This document shows, in pieces, positions 36,876-46,527 of a stretch of DNA of 64,000 bases. The notes beneath the pieces are model-generated. The model did not search any database and was not told the DNA's origin. It saw only the letters and a program-made list of their open reading frames with translations. The stretch is from Francisella adeliensis (GTDB lineage: Bacteria > Pseudomonadota > Gammaproteobacteria > Francisellales > Francisellaceae): the NCBI RefSeq assembly GCF_003290445.1, contig NZ_CP021781.1:744001-808000 (forward strand), written 5' to 3'. Numbering within the stretch: position 1 is the first letter of the stretch; each line of letters starts with the position of its first letter. The translations under genes were made by a program, and so were the position numbers.

Positions 36876-37535
36876 TTAAACTGTAGGTAGCTTCCATTTA
36901 TACAAAATTGCTAAAAGGCGGATATTTACTCCAAAACTAATTATTATTGCAGCTCCAACATACGAGTTTATGTCAAGATGAATGAATATGATATTTAAGC
37001 CGCCAATTAAAGCAGCAACAGAAGCATATAGCTCAGATTTAAATGCTACGGGTATGTCATTACAGATCATATCACGCATAATTCCTCCAGCTACCCCATT
37101 TATAATAGCAATTGTAATACCAACTACTAAAGTACTTAAAAACTGCATGTGAAAGACTTCTGTGCAAATTTCATATGCTATGTTACTACCTATATACGCA
37201 AATGCTATCAGACCAATAGAATCAAGAATTAGAAACACTTTATAGAATTTGTTTATATATTTTTGTGTGAAAAGTGCTACTACTGAAAAAAATAAACATA
37301 TAACTATATAGTGTGGTTCAAGGATGATTGTCACAGGTAAATTACCTAAAAGTAAGTCTCTTACTACACCACCACCCAGAGCTGTAGTTAATGCTATGGC
37401 AACAACCCCAAATGCATCCATGTTCCTTCTAGATGAAGAAATCACACCAGTCATACTTTCAGCAACTATGCCGAGCATAAACATTATACTAAAAATATAT
37501 GGTCCAGAAATGCCAACATGATTGATATTACTCAT
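36876..37535 (-). CDS. TRIC-type trimeric intracellular cation channel family protein (YadS/UPF0126)
   Basis: A 219-residue protein with seven helices in two inverted three-helix halves. Each half carries the GGGxxRD motif: TALGGGVVRDLLLG and GVAGGIMRDMICND. Bacterial members are monovalent cation channels. It starts 60 bp from the rsmD stop, so it may be the last gene of the lpt operon, but the gap leaves room for its own promoter. Confidence 0.88.
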   Translation of the reverse strand: MSNINHVGISGPYIFSIMFMLGIVAESMTGVISSSRRNMDAFGVVAIALTTALGGGVVRDLLLGNLPVTIILEPHYIVICLFFSVVALFTQKYINKFYKVFLILDSIGLIAFAYIGSNIAYEICTEVFHMQFLSTLVVGITIAIINGVAGGIMRDMICNDIPVAFKSELYASVAALIGGLNIIFIHLDINSYVGAAIIISFGVNIRLLAILYKWKLPTV

Positions 37536-37594
37536 AGCCTAAAACCAGGTAGATAAATTTAAGTATATTCTAAATCTTATTATCAAAAAAAGAA

Positions 37595-38146
37595 TTAACT
37601 TTTTGTAATTAATTTTGCAGAAATATTAGAAGTGTTTTTCTCTTTAAGAATATTAAAGTCATGTAGATCTAACCTAGCATTCTTTTCGGTTTCAATATAT
37701 ATGATTGTGTTAGCTTCTATAGAAATATTATTACGAATTGATTCTATTGCTTTAGGAGCTATTTCCTTGTTAAAAGGAGGATCAATAAAAATTATACTTT
37801 TAGAATCTAGCTTGATAGTAGTTAATGCTTTTATACTATCTTTTCTATGTATCTCAAAGTTTTTTTCCTCTAAGCTATTTAGGTTTTCTTTTATTTGAGT
37901 TATAGCTTTAAAATTAAGTTCATAAAAAATAACCTTTTCAGCTCCTCGAGATAAGCTCTCAATACCTAAGCTACCACTACCAGCAAAAGCATCGACACAG
38001 ATACTATCATGAATATATGGAGCTAACCAATTAAATATAGTTTCTTTAAGTTGATCAGATGTTGGACGTAAGCCATTTATTGATGGAAATCTTAGTTTAC
38101 GGTTTTTATATTTACCTGCTACAACTCGGATAGTATTTGTTTTCAA
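37595..38146 (-). CDS. rsmD: 16S rRNA (guanine966-N2)-methyltransferase
   Basis: A 183-residue methyltransferase that modifies G966 in the 30S subunit. IRVVAGKYKNRKLRFP opens the protein, DAFAGSGSLGIESLSRGA is the SAM motif, and IIFIDPPFNKE is the catalytic (D/N)PPF motif. Length is normal. It is the last member of a tight operon, 2 bp after the second M16 gene. Confidence 0.94.
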   Translation of the reverse strand: MKTNTIRVVAGKYKNRKLRFPSINGLRPTSDQLKETIFNWLAPYIHDSICVDAFAGSGSLGIESLSRGAEKVIFYELNFKAITQIKENLNSLEEKNFEIHRKDSIKALTTIKLDSKSIIFIDPPFNKEIAPKAIESIRNNISIEANTIIYIETEKNARLDLHDFNILKEKNTSNISAKLITKS

Positions 38147-38148
38147 TG

Positions 38149-39369
38149 TTATACATCTCCAACCATAACTGTTAGCATTTGGTTTTTTTGGACTTCTATA
38201 AAAGCATTTTTTATATCTGTGGAGCTAACTTTATTTATATTATCAACATAAGTGTCAAAAAAGTCTAAGGCTAAATCCTTATTAGCTATAGATGACATCA
38301 TACTTAAACGAGAACTATTTCTAACAGAGCCTAGTAAGTGAGTTCCTTCAATATGCTTTTTTGAATTACATAGAGTTTCTTCATCGATATTTGATGATAT
38401 AAAATCAGTATAAACATCATTTATGGTTTTAAGTGCAAGTTCAGGGTTACTAGTTTGTGCTGAAATTACAAAACTACCATAGTCGGGATTAAGATTAATG
38501 CTACTTCCGACATTGTATACAAGTCCTAGCTCCTCACGAACTTTATTGAAAAGTAATGAGTTTAATCCACCTCCACCGAGTATTTCATTGCCAAGTTTTA
38601 ATGGAAAATATAATGAATCATCAATATCTAAAAAAAGCTGGTGTCCCATTAGTATAGAAGTTTGTTTACTAGCAAAAATTTTTGTTATAGTTGTTTTAGA
38701 CACAGAATGTTGTGTAGAGTTTTCTATGTTTTTATTGCCAACAGGTAAGAAACTTATTAGTGTACTTGCAAGATTTTGAGCTTTAGTATTATCAATATCA
38801 CCAATTATGCAAATATTAGTATTATTAGCGCAAATATTTGTATCATAAAAATCTTTAATATCTTTGACAGTTATTTTTTCAATAGTTTCAATATGACCTA
38901 TAGTAGGGTGGCTATATGGATTATCTCTAAAGAGATTCTTAGAAAATTCAAGAGAAGCTAAGTAGTTGGGCTGATTATAGAGGTATTTGATGTGAGTTGT
39001 TGTTTGTAGCTTTTCTCTAGCTAAAATGTCTTCATTAAAATCAGGTTGAGTGAAAATTTCTTCTAAAATTTCAAATAGTTTTACCAAGATATTCTCATCA
39101 CTTAATGAGCGAATTTTGATGCTAAAATATTCTTTAGAAGTTTCGGCATGGATAGAAGCACCTATATCTGTGATTTTATTGATAAGTTCTTCTTCTGATG
39201 AGGTTTTAGTCTGTGTACCAAATAATCCAACAGCTAAATCAGCAAGTCCATTTAATTTGCCATCAAAAGCTGAACCTGCTCTAAAGTTTAAGGCTATATC
39301 AAGCATTGGAATGCTGTTCGCTTGTTCGAAATAAATGTTTGTATTATTGATAGTTGATTTTTGTATCAT
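38149..39369 (-). CDS. M16 peptidase-like protein, non-catalytic partner
   Basis: A 406-residue M16 family protein. It keeps the family fold blocks (NFRAGSAFDGKLNGLADLAVGLFG, FYDTNICANNTNICIIGDID, GGGLNSLLFNKVREELGLVYNVGS) but the zinc motif HxxEH is absent; the equivalent stretch reads LADLAVGLF. The RxGLVYxVxS block that shapes the substrate chamber is retained. Such inactive subunits pair with an active M16 protein, here the gene 2 bp upstream, as in bacterial M16 heterodimers. Likely envelope or periplasmic-side proteolysis, though no signal peptide is seen. Confidence 0.87.
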   Translation of the reverse strand: MIQKSTINNTNIYFEQANSIPMLDIALNFRAGSAFDGKLNGLADLAVGLFGTQTKTSSEEELINKITDIGASIHAETSKEYFSIKIRSLSDENILVKLFEILEEIFTQPDFNEDILAREKLQTTTHIKYLYNQPNYLASLEFSKNLFRDNPYSHPTIGHIETIEKITVKDIKDFYDTNICANNTNICIIGDIDNTKAQNLASTLISFLPVGNKNIENSTQHSVSKTTITKIFASKQTSILMGHQLFLDIDDSLYFPLKLGNEILGGGGLNSLLFNKVREELGLVYNVGSSINLNPDYGSFVISAQTSNPELALKTINDVYTDFISSNIDEETLCNSKKHIEGTHLLGSVRNSSRLSMMSSIANKDLALDFFDTYVDNINKVSSTDIKNAFIEVQKNQMLTVMVGDV

Positions 39370-39371
39370 AA

Positions 39372-40625
39372 TTAATCTTTTAGTAGGTGAAGTGATGTTA
39401 GGTTTTCTTTATTAAAATATTTGCTCAAGACACGATGAACATCCTCAATTGAGACATCATAAAGCTTATTGATATATTTGTAGTAATCAACATCAAGTCC
39501 AATACTTGCCAAAGAGCCTATTAGATTTGCTTGAGTTTCAAGAGAATCCATAGAAAAAACTTTATCTGATTTAATTACAACTTTTGCTCTATCTAGTTGA
39601 GTTTGTGTGACGTTTGTTTGCTTTAGGTTTGTAATTATAGATTCAATTTTATCTTGTATGCTTTCAAGGCTTTCATCTTGGTTAGCAATCGCAGTGATAA
39701 CAAATATGTCTTCGCCTTTTGTGAAAGGAGAGTATTCACTATCAATATGACAACAAAGGTTATCTTCTCTTACAATTTTTTGCTGTAAGATAGAAGCATC
39801 AGCACCACCTAGAATATTTGATAATAACATCAAGGCATAAGGGTCATTATCATTATACTCTATAGTTAATGATGGAGTAATATAGCCCATCATAACAGCA
39901 GAAGTCTCATTTGGAGATTTCTTGATTTGTGAATATCTATAGCCAACATTAAAACGAGATTCATTTGTTTGAATGTTTTTTATAGACGATCTTGGGATAT
40001 CTTGGAAATATTCTTTTACAAGCTCAAATGATTGTTTAGGGTCAATGTCACCAGCTATGATAATATTTGCATTATTCGGAGCATAGTGTTGCTGGTACCA
40101 GTTTTTTAGGTCTTCAAGTTTATAGTTTTCTATATCTTTACGCCAACCAATAATAGGGGCATAACGCCCAGTATTTTCATAAGCAAGCTTCATAAATTGT
40201 TCAAAAGCGAAACTGAAAGCTTTATCATCAACTCTAAGATTTCTCTCTTCTAAGACAACTTTTTTTTCAGGTTTAAATTCATTATCATCGAATTGAAGAT
40301 CACTCATACGAGAAGACTCTATAGATAAACTAAGCTCTAAATTCTTTTTATGCCAAAACTGATAATATGCAGTATAGTCGAAGCTTGTAAAAGCATTTTG
40401 CACACCACCATTGTTTTCTACGAGACTGTTCATATCTTCTTTTGTGTATTTTGATGTGCCTTTAAACATCATGTGTTCAAGCATGTGAGAAATACCAGTA
40501 ATGCCTTTAGGTTCATAAGATGAGCCTACTTTATACCATATTTGTGATAAAACTACTGGAGCGCGTGTGTCTTGTTTGATATGAATATTAAGCCCATTAT
40601 CAAGTGAGTAAGAATGTATTGTCAT
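39372..40625 (-). CDS. M16 (pitrilysin) zinc peptidase, catalytic subunit
   Basis: A 417-residue metallopeptidase. The inverted zinc motif is HMLEHMMFKGT with HxxEH. Further blocks, VGSSYEPKGITGISH, NAFTSFDYTAYY, VVLEERNLRVDD (third zinc ligand Glu region) and NNANIIIAGDID, are typical. No signal peptide is visible. It lies 4 bp after lptG and 2 bp before its inactive partner. Family members degrade short unfolded peptides. Confidence 0.92.
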   Translation of the reverse strand: MTIHSYSLDNGLNIHIKQDTRAPVVLSQIWYKVGSSYEPKGITGISHMLEHMMFKGTSKYTKEDMNSLVENNGGVQNAFTSFDYTAYYQFWHKKNLELSLSIESSRMSDLQFDDNEFKPEKKVVLEERNLRVDDKAFSFAFEQFMKLAYENTGRYAPIIGWRKDIENYKLEDLKNWYQQHYAPNNANIIIAGDIDPKQSFELVKEYFQDIPRSSIKNIQTNESRFNVGYRYSQIKKSPNETSAVMMGYITPSLTIEYNDNDPYALMLLSNILGGADASILQQKIVREDNLCCHIDSEYSPFTKGEDIFVITAIANQDESLESIQDKIESIITNLKQTNVTQTQLDRAKVVIKSDKVFSMDSLETQANLIGSLASIGLDVDYYKYINKLYDVSIEDVHRVLSKYFNKENLTSLHLLKD

Positions 40626-40629
40626 ATTG

Positions 40630-41694
40630 TTATGTTTCTTTAGCCTTCATGAATAAAAATATTAGTAAGCATATTGCTATAAATGTAGGTGCAGCAGCTC
40701 CTAATATTGGTGGTAAATGTAAGATAAGTGAAATAGGACCAAATATCTGGTTAAATATAAAGAATGCAAAACCAAAAAAAGCACCTAATAGTAGTTTAAT
40801 AATTAAAGTCGATGATCTTGTTGATCCTATGCTTAAAGGGACAGCAAGAAGTATCAGCACCATTAGAGATAATGGCTGAAAAACTTCTTGCCAGAACTTT
40901 AGGTTTAAAGCACTGTCACGTGCTTGTGATTCGGAGAGCATGTATCTAGAAAGCTGAGAAAAGTTTAAATAATCATTATCATTAATAGTAATAACTTGAG
41001 CCACAGAAAGAGGTAGTGGATTCTCCCACTTATCTTGTTTTATCTTAGTTGATACATCAATACCTTTTTCAGCATCTTTATTAGGGAACACTACTTTACT
41101 TATACTAAAAACATCTGCGCTGTTATCATTTGTATACTTCGCTTTTTCAGCAAAACGAATCTCTTTTAGTTCGTTATCTTTAATTATAAATTTTCTAATA
41201 TCAAGGGCAACTTGTTTCTTAGAGTCAATTTCACCAATATGCATAATACCGTTTGGGGTTTTAAGCCAAATGTTATGAGTATTATAAGCAACCTTACTTG
41301 TATCTGAGAGTTTTTGTAATACAGGGGCGATGTATCCTCCAAACAAGACAGTAGCCATTGAGCCTATAATACCAACTAAGATTACACCTTTAGATATTTG
41401 TGCTGTAGAGAAACCAGAAGCTCTCAAAATAATTATTTCGGAACTATTTGCTAATAAACTCAAGCCCATCAAGGCTCCAACCATAGCACATGCTGGCAAG
41501 AGGGTGTAAAGAATACCTGGTAGCTGGTATAAAGTAATTAAAATTAAATCAAAAGTTGATGCTCCAGTATCGTCATTACTTACTTGAGCTAGATATGTGA
41601 AGATAAAGAAAAGAATACAGAAAATTATAGTCACAATTAAGAAGCTACTAAAAACTGTTTTAAAAATATAGCGATCAATTCGGTTTAGTAACAT
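40630..41694 (-). CDS. lptG: LPS export ABC transporter permease LptG
   Basis: A 354-residue inner-membrane permease with LptF/LptG topology: N-terminal helix at 15-35, three more helices, a periplasmic beta-jellyroll domain at about 130-265 and C-terminal helices. RYIFKTVFSSFLIVTIIF, LLPACAMVGALMGL, and NSSEIIILRASGFS are LptG-like; the last is the coupling helix that meets LptB. With LptF and LptB2 it extracts LPS from the inner membrane. It follows lptF after 3 bp. Confidence 0.93.
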   Translation of the reverse strand: MLLNRIDRYIFKTVFSSFLIVTIIFCILFFIFTYLAQVSNDDTGASTFDLILITLYQLPGILYTLLPACAMVGALMGLSLLANSSEIIILRASGFSTAQISKGVILVGIIGSMATVLFGGYIAPVLQKLSDTSKVAYNTHNIWLKTPNGIMHIGEIDSKKQVALDIRKFIIKDNELKEIRFAEKAKYTNDNSADVFSISKVVFPNKDAEKGIDVSTKIKQDKWENPLPLSVAQVITINDNDYLNFSQLSRYMLSESQARDSALNLKFWQEVFQPLSLMVLILLAVPLSIGSTRSSTLIIKLLLGAFFGFAFFIFNQIFGPISLILHLPPILGAAAPTFIAICLLIFLFMKAKET

Positions 41695-41697
41695 AGT

Positions 41698-42771
41698 TTA
41701 TCCTTTTATTGATGAGCCATTTTGCTTTCTAATTGCTTTTATTGCAAAAATTATAAAAAATATGTGTGGTAACCATATGCCAATCCATGGAGGAACGCCA
41801 CCTGAGCCCATAGAAGTATTTATAAACATGTTGCTACATAAATAAATAGCTAGAACTACAACAGATGGTAAAAGTTTAGCGTATTTGTTTTGTCTAGGTC
41901 TTAGTTGACACATTGAAATAGCTATTAGACCAGCTACTATAATGGATATGCAGTTATTTAATCTTGCGAATAATTCAGCCGTATATTTACGCTGACCTTC
42001 AAAAGATTTTGCTATAAGCTCTCCCATAAATTTTCTATCCATACGCTCATGATTATAATCTCTTATAGAATTATCATAAATTGTATAAATAGCTTTATCA
42101 GCTGTTCCATAGCTTGATTTAAAAGAATCTGTGTCTCTGGTGTAGATATGAGCTTTTTTGAAATCGATGAAAGCAGCACTTTTATTTGATTCTATGCTAG
42201 CTGTTGGAGAAGTGAGAATTTTGTATTCTTTACTGTTCTCAAGCCTTTGATACATAAAAATTTTATTAAGATTATTACTGCTTTTACTGTTTATATAAAA
42301 AACTCTACCATCAGGAGCATTAATGATTTTTCCATCAGTAATTGATGAAAGCAAAGCTTTTGCTGATAGAGATGTTTGGAAAATGTCTGAGGTTTGTTTT
42401 GCCAAAGGTATTAAAAACATAGTTGTGAAAAACACTATAGCAGTAAGCAAATATGTGGGTTTTAGCGTGTTTTTTACCATTTCCATCCATGTCACACCAC
42501 CAGCTAAAGTTACGAACATTTCATTATTAGCGAAGTATTTACCAAAACAAGTAACTATAGCAAGAAATAGAGCTATTGGCGCTATAAGAGTAACATTCTC
42601 GGGTAATGTTAAAATAATGAATTTTAAAATTGAATCAAGCCCAAGCCCCTGCGAATAAGCTTTTTGGAACAAACGAATCAATAAGTTTGCAGAAACTATA
42701 GATATAATAAACAAAGTTATAGATGTAAAGGTGTTGACTATGTCTTTGTTGTAATATTTATTTAAAATCAA
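41698..42771 (-). CDS. lptF: LPS export ABC transporter permease LptF
   Basis: A 357-residue partner of LptG with the same topology. The N-terminus KDIVNTFTSITLFIISIVSANLLIRL and LIAPIALFLAIVTCFGKYFANNEMFVTLAGG are LptF-like. First gene of lptF-lptG-M16-M16-rsmD, transcribed away from pepA, the same pepA/lptFG divergence as in Escherichia coli. The 155-bp intergenic region 42772-42926 must carry both promoters. Confidence 0.93.
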   Translation of the reverse strand: MILNKYYNKDIVNTFTSITLFIISIVSANLLIRLFQKAYSQGLGLDSILKFIILTLPENVTLIAPIALFLAIVTCFGKYFANNEMFVTLAGGVTWMEMVKNTLKPTYLLTAIVFFTTMFLIPLAKQTSDIFQTSLSAKALLSSITDGKIINAPDGRVFYINSKSSNNLNKIFMYQRLENSKEYKILTSPTASIESNKSAAFIDFKKAHIYTRDTDSFKSSYGTADKAIYTIYDNSIRDYNHERMDRKFMGELIAKSFEGQRKYTAELFARLNNCISIIVAGLIAISMCQLRPRQNKYAKLLPSVVVLAIYLCSNMFINTSMGSGGVPPWIGIWLPHIFFIIFAIKAIRKQNGSSIKG

Positions 42772-42926
42772 AATTTAGACCCTTTAGTCTCATTAGCTGA
42801 TAACAATTTTATAGTTTTTCTATTGAAAAGTCAGCTGTTTACTTGTCTAGATATACAAAATTAATTACAAATAATACTATTTTTTGATATGATGATTTTG
42901 TCGTTTAATAAAATTACCGAGGTTAT

Positions 42927-44366
42927 ATGAAATTAACAGTAACAGATACAGCAACTTTACAAGCAGAGCTTATAATAGTAGCAGAAGAAAATCTTCAAAA
43001 ACTAATCAATGATACAAAATGTCCAAACTCTAAAGCCTTACTTGATAGAAAAGTGTTTAAAGCAAAGTTTGGTGAAGTATTACCTCTTTTGCATGGTGAT
43101 CGTACTGTTGTATTACTTGGATTAGGATCTAGACCAGATTTTTTACAAAGCGAATACGATAAAGCTATGGCAAATGCAGCAGCTCAGTTAAAAAAATTAA
43201 ATATTGAAGAAGTTGCAGTTTCGATTGATTATGCTCTTGTAAATGGTGATGTTGCTGGGTTTGCTCGCGAAACTGTAAGAGCATTAATTTCTGAATCATA
43301 TATTTTTGATGAATTAAAAACTACTAAAGAAGATTATGAGCTAGAAAATATAGAGCTTGTATATGGTGGTCAACAAGATATTGAACAAGCTACTAAAATT
43401 GGTTTAGCAATTGCTTGTGGTCAAAATTATGCTAAAGATTTACAAAATCTACCAGCTAACATTTGTAATACAGACTATATGTTAAATGAAGCTCGTGAGC
43501 TTACTGCTAAGTACGATACTTTTGAGTTAGATTATTTAGATGAAGAACAAATGGCTGAGTTAGGCATGGGATGTGCATTAGCAGTGGGTCGTGGTTCTGA
43601 TATGTCTAACTATACTGTATGTATGGAATATAACGGTACTGGTAATGATGATGCTCCGATAGTTCTTGTAGGGAAAGGCTTAGTGTTTGATAATGGCGGT
43701 ATTTGCATCAAGGGTGCAGCAGGCATGGACTCTATGAAAATGGATATGGGTGGTGCAGCTGCGGTAATGGGTACAATGAAAACTCTTGCGATGCTTAACC
43801 TACCAATAAATGTTGTTGGTGTGATGGGTTTAGCTGAAAATGCTGTTGATGCAAGATCATATCGTCCTGGAGATGTTCTTAAAACTATGAAAGGTTTGAC
43901 AGTAGAAGTTAGTAATACTGATGCAGAAGGTCGATTAGTATTATGTGATACTTTAACTTATGTTGGTAAATATAAGCCAAAAACAGTGATAAATATGGCA
44001 ACGCTTACAGGTGCTATGATTACCTCTTTAGGAGATGCTTTTACTGGTATGTTTGCTAACAGTGATAAACTTGCAAGCAGCTTAAAGCAAGCTTCACAGG
44101 TTTCAAATGATCTTGTTTGGAGACTACCTCTTCATAAACCTTATATGAAAAAATTAGACAGTAAAGTAGCAGATATGGATAACTGTGGTAGAGATAGATC
44201 AGCAGGTTCAATAGTTGCAGGTCTTTTCTTATCAAAGTTTACAGAAGATTATGAGTGGGCTCATCTTGATATCGCAGGCTCTGCAATGGGTGATTTTGCT
44301 AACTGTAAAGCTAGTGGTAGACCAGTTCCATTACTTACACAATACTTACTATCTCAGTCTAAATAA
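42927..44366 (+). CDS. pepA: Leucyl aminopeptidase (M17)
   Basis: A 479-residue two-zinc aminopeptidase, hexameric in the family, which removes N-terminal Leu and other residues in the cytosol. The metal-binding block GLVFDNGGICIKGAAGMDSMKMDMGG is here cut short: key residues are the Lys in IKG and Asp in SMKMDM. The signature NTDAEGRLVL is intact. RBS gagg lies at the usual distance. PepA of E. coli also binds DNA; nothing here tests that. Confidence 0.95.
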   Translation: MKLTVTDTATLQAELIIVAEENLQKLINDTKCPNSKALLDRKVFKAKFGEVLPLLHGDRTVVLLGLGSRPDFLQSEYDKAMANAAAQLKKLNIEEVAVSIDYALVNGDVAGFARETVRALISESYIFDELKTTKEDYELENIELVYGGQQDIEQATKIGLAIACGQNYAKDLQNLPANICNTDYMLNEARELTAKYDTFELDYLDEEQMAELGMGCALAVGRGSDMSNYTVCMEYNGTGNDDAPIVLVGKGLVFDNGGICIKGAAGMDSMKMDMGGAAAVMGTMKTLAMLNLPINVVGVMGLAENAVDARSYRPGDVLKTMKGLTVEVSNTDAEGRLVLCDTLTYVGKYKPKTVINMATLTGAMITSLGDAFTGMFANSDKLASSLKQASQVSNDLVWRLPLHKPYMKKLDSKVADMDNCGRDRSAGSIVAGLFLSKFTEDYEWAHLDIAGSAMGDFANCKASGRPVPLLTQYLLSQSK

Positions 44367-44398
44367 TAGAAATTTTCTTTAAAAAAATCTAACCTTGA

Positions 44399-44695
44399 TT
44401 ATTTATTATCATTTGCTTCAGAACAAGCAGGTATTTTTTCTGAACCTTTTAGGTTGTTTATTGCAGTCCAAGTAGATTTTCTACAGTCTTCTGGTTTTGT
44501 TTTAGGCATACAATAAAAATTAGCTAATCCTTTGGTTTGGATATTTAAGCAACTTCTAAACCCATCAATACTTAAGTATTTAGGCGGTAAAGTCTGACTT
44601 ACTTCTTTTTTAGCTGGATCATTTGGGATATCTGGAACTATAGAGCACCCACCTAAAATTGCAACAACACATAATGAACTTAATAACCTATACAT
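44399..44695 (-). CDS. Small lipoprotein of unknown function
   Basis: A 98-residue lipoprotein. Signal peptide with lipobox LGGC (Cys17). The mature part has four more Cys (FRSCLN, FYCMP, EDCRK, PACSE), which could form two disulfides in the periplasm. No family recognised. Asp is absent at +2 (Ser), so outer-membrane sorting is expected. Divergent from sufS. Confidence 0.65.
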   Translation of the reverse strand: MYRLLSSLCVVAILGGCSIVPDIPNDPAKKEVSQTLPPKYLSIDGFRSCLNIQTKGLANFYCMPKTKPEDCRKSTWTAINNLKGSEKIPACSEANDNK

Positions 44696-44846
44696 ATATT
44701 TCTCTCTTAGTAGTATTTACAATAATTGACTATTATATTCTTAAAATTACCATAATAACTAGTATAGATATAGAAGAAAATCAAATCTGATCAACTTAAT
44801 TTTAATCAGTAATATAGGTTAAGGGTAATGGTATGGAAATATAAAA

Positions 44847-44879
44847 TATACTAGTAATATGATACTAATTTAGTATAAT
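44847..44879 (+). promoter_or_regulatory. Probable sufS promoter with flanking inverted repeat
   Basis: A perfect -10 hexamer TATAAT lies at 44874-44879, 30 bp before the sufS ATG. tatacta (44847-44853) and tagtata (44871-44877) form 7-bp inverted arms spanning the -35 to -10 area. No strong -35 is visible, which would fit activator control. The regulator is not identified. Confidence 0.4.
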
Positions 44880-44909
44880 TGGGTTGATTTATAAAACTTT
44901 TGAAAGATT

Positions 44910-46133
44910 ATGTACGATATAGATGAAATCCGTGGCGATTTTCCATTTTTAGCTCAAAATATTAATGATAAACCAGTAGTTTTTTTTGATACTGGTGCGT
45001 CAGCACAGAAGCCTCAGGCTGTTATTGATGCAGTGTCTCAAGCATATGCTTTTGGGTATGCAAATGTTCATCGAGGAGTGTATTTTCTTAGTCAAGAAGC
45101 TAGTAATAAATTTGAAAGTGTAAGAACTTTAGTGCAAAAATTTATAAATGCAAAAAACCAAGAAGAGATAGTATTTACAAAAGGTACTACAGAAGCAATT
45201 AACTTAATTGCTAATTCTCTAAGTCAAAGTCATTTGGTAAAGGGTGATGAACTGGTTGTTACAGAAATGGAACATCATGCTAATTTTGTTCCATGGCAAA
45301 TGTTAGCTGAGCGTCAAAACCTTAATTTTAAAGTAGTAAAAGTAACAGATAATGGTGAGCTTGATTTAGAAGATTTATATTCTAAAATTACAGTTAAAAC
45401 AAAAGTTTTAGCTATTACCTTATGCTCTAATGTATTAGGGACTATAAACCCTATAAAAGAAATCGTAGAAAAGGTCAGAAAAATAAATTCAAACACATTA
45501 ATTCTTGTAGATGGCGCGCAAGCTGTTATACATTCAAAAGTTGATGTTCAAGATTTAGATTGTGATTTCTTTGTGTTTTCAAGCCATAAACTTTATGGAC
45601 CGACAGGTGTAGGAGTGCTTTATGGTAAATATAATTTACTTGAAGAGCTAGCACCGTTTAACTATGGTGGTGATATGGTTGAAGATGTTACTATTGCTAG
45701 AACTACATTTGCAAAACCACCATATAAGTTTGAGGCAGGTACACCAGATATAGTTGGTGTAATAGGTCTTGGTGTAGCTATAGAATATGTAAATTCTATT
45801 GGCATGAACGAAATTGAAAAAGCTGAACAAAAGCTCCTGAAGTACGCGACGCAGGAGTTAAAAAAAATAGATGGCTTCAAAATAATCGGTGAAGCTAAGC
45901 ATAAAGCTGGCGTTATAACCTTTATAGTTGCTGGTTGTAATGCTGGTGATATTGGTGAATTATTATCTATTAAAGGGGTTTGCGTGCGTACGGGTAAGCA
46001 TTGTGCCCATCCTTTATTATATAGGTTTGGCATAAATGCTACTGTAAGAATGTCTTTAGGAATGTATAATACAGTCGCTGAAGTAGACTTATTTATTAAA
46101 GCTCTAAAGAGAGTAATTAATCAATTAAAATAA
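44910..46133 (+). CDS. sufS: Cysteine desulfurase SufS
   Basis: A 407-residue group II PLP cysteine desulfurase, providing sulfane sulfur for Fe-S assembly. N-terminal RGDFPFLAQ, PLP Lys in FSSHKLYGPTGVG, and the active-site Cys in RTGKHCAHPLL. The preceding FVFSSHKL and EMEHHANFVPW are SufS features. The usual upstream sufB, sufC and sufD genes are absent here; the gene starts its own transcript with sufA-like and sufT genes behind it. Confidence 0.94.
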   Translation: MYDIDEIRGDFPFLAQNINDKPVVFFDTGASAQKPQAVIDAVSQAYAFGYANVHRGVYFLSQEASNKFESVRTLVQKFINAKNQEEIVFTKGTTEAINLIANSLSQSHLVKGDELVVTEMEHHANFVPWQMLAERQNLNFKVVKVTDNGELDLEDLYSKITVKTKVLAITLCSNVLGTINPIKEIVEKVRKINSNTLILVDGAQAVIHSKVDVQDLDCDFFVFSSHKLYGPTGVGVLYGKYNLLEELAPFNYGGDMVEDVTIARTTFAKPPYKFEAGTPDIVGVIGLGVAIEYVNSIGMNEIEKAEQKLLKYATQELKKIDGFKIIGEAKHKAGVITFIVAGCNAGDIGELLSIKGVCVRTGKHCAHPLLYRFGINATVRMSLGMYNTVAEVDLFIKALKRVINQLK

Positions 46134-46153
46134 AAATATAAAAGAGGTTTAGT

Positions 46154-46504
46154 ATGGTTGAAGTATTTAACCCTAATAATATAATAACTGTAACAGAAGC
46201 TGCTGCGAAACATTTTAAGAAACATCTTGAAAAGCATAATGATTGTGTTGGTATATTTATAGGTACGAAAATGATGGGCTGTTCTGGATTAGCTTATGAT
46301 TTGGATTTTGTGGCTGAAGAGCCTAAAGATACAACGGAAGTTAGCCAGCATGGTTTGAGATTTTTTGTATCAAATAAATCTATGGATTTCTTAAGTGGTG
46401 TAAATATTGATTATGTTAAGCATGAATTTGGACTATATAAACTAGAATATACCAACCCTAATGAGTCTGCTCGATGTGGTTGTGGTGAAAGTTTTACTGT
46501 ATAG
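46154..46504 (+). CDS. A-type Fe-S carrier (SufA/IscA family)
   Basis: A 116-residue A-type carrier. The three conserved Cys are in MMGCSGLAY and the C-terminal CGCGESF. It accepts clusters from the scaffold and hands them to targets. RBS agagg precedes the ATG. It lies 20 bp after sufS and 23 bp before sufT. SufA, IscA and ErpA cannot be told apart firmly by eye; position favours SufA. Confidence 0.88.
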   Translation: MVEVFNPNNIITVTEAAAKHFKKHLEKHNDCVGIFIGTKMMGCSGLAYDLDFVAEEPKDTTEVSQHGLRFFVSNKSMDFLSGVNIDYVKHEFGLYKLEYTNPNESARCGCGESFTV

Positions 46505-46527
46505 AAATTATAGGAATAAATTTAAAA

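Noticed and set aside
38149-40625. M16 pair as a frameshifted single gene
   Set aside because: Both parts have their own start, full length and complete M16 fold blocks; two-subunit M16 enzymes are standard.
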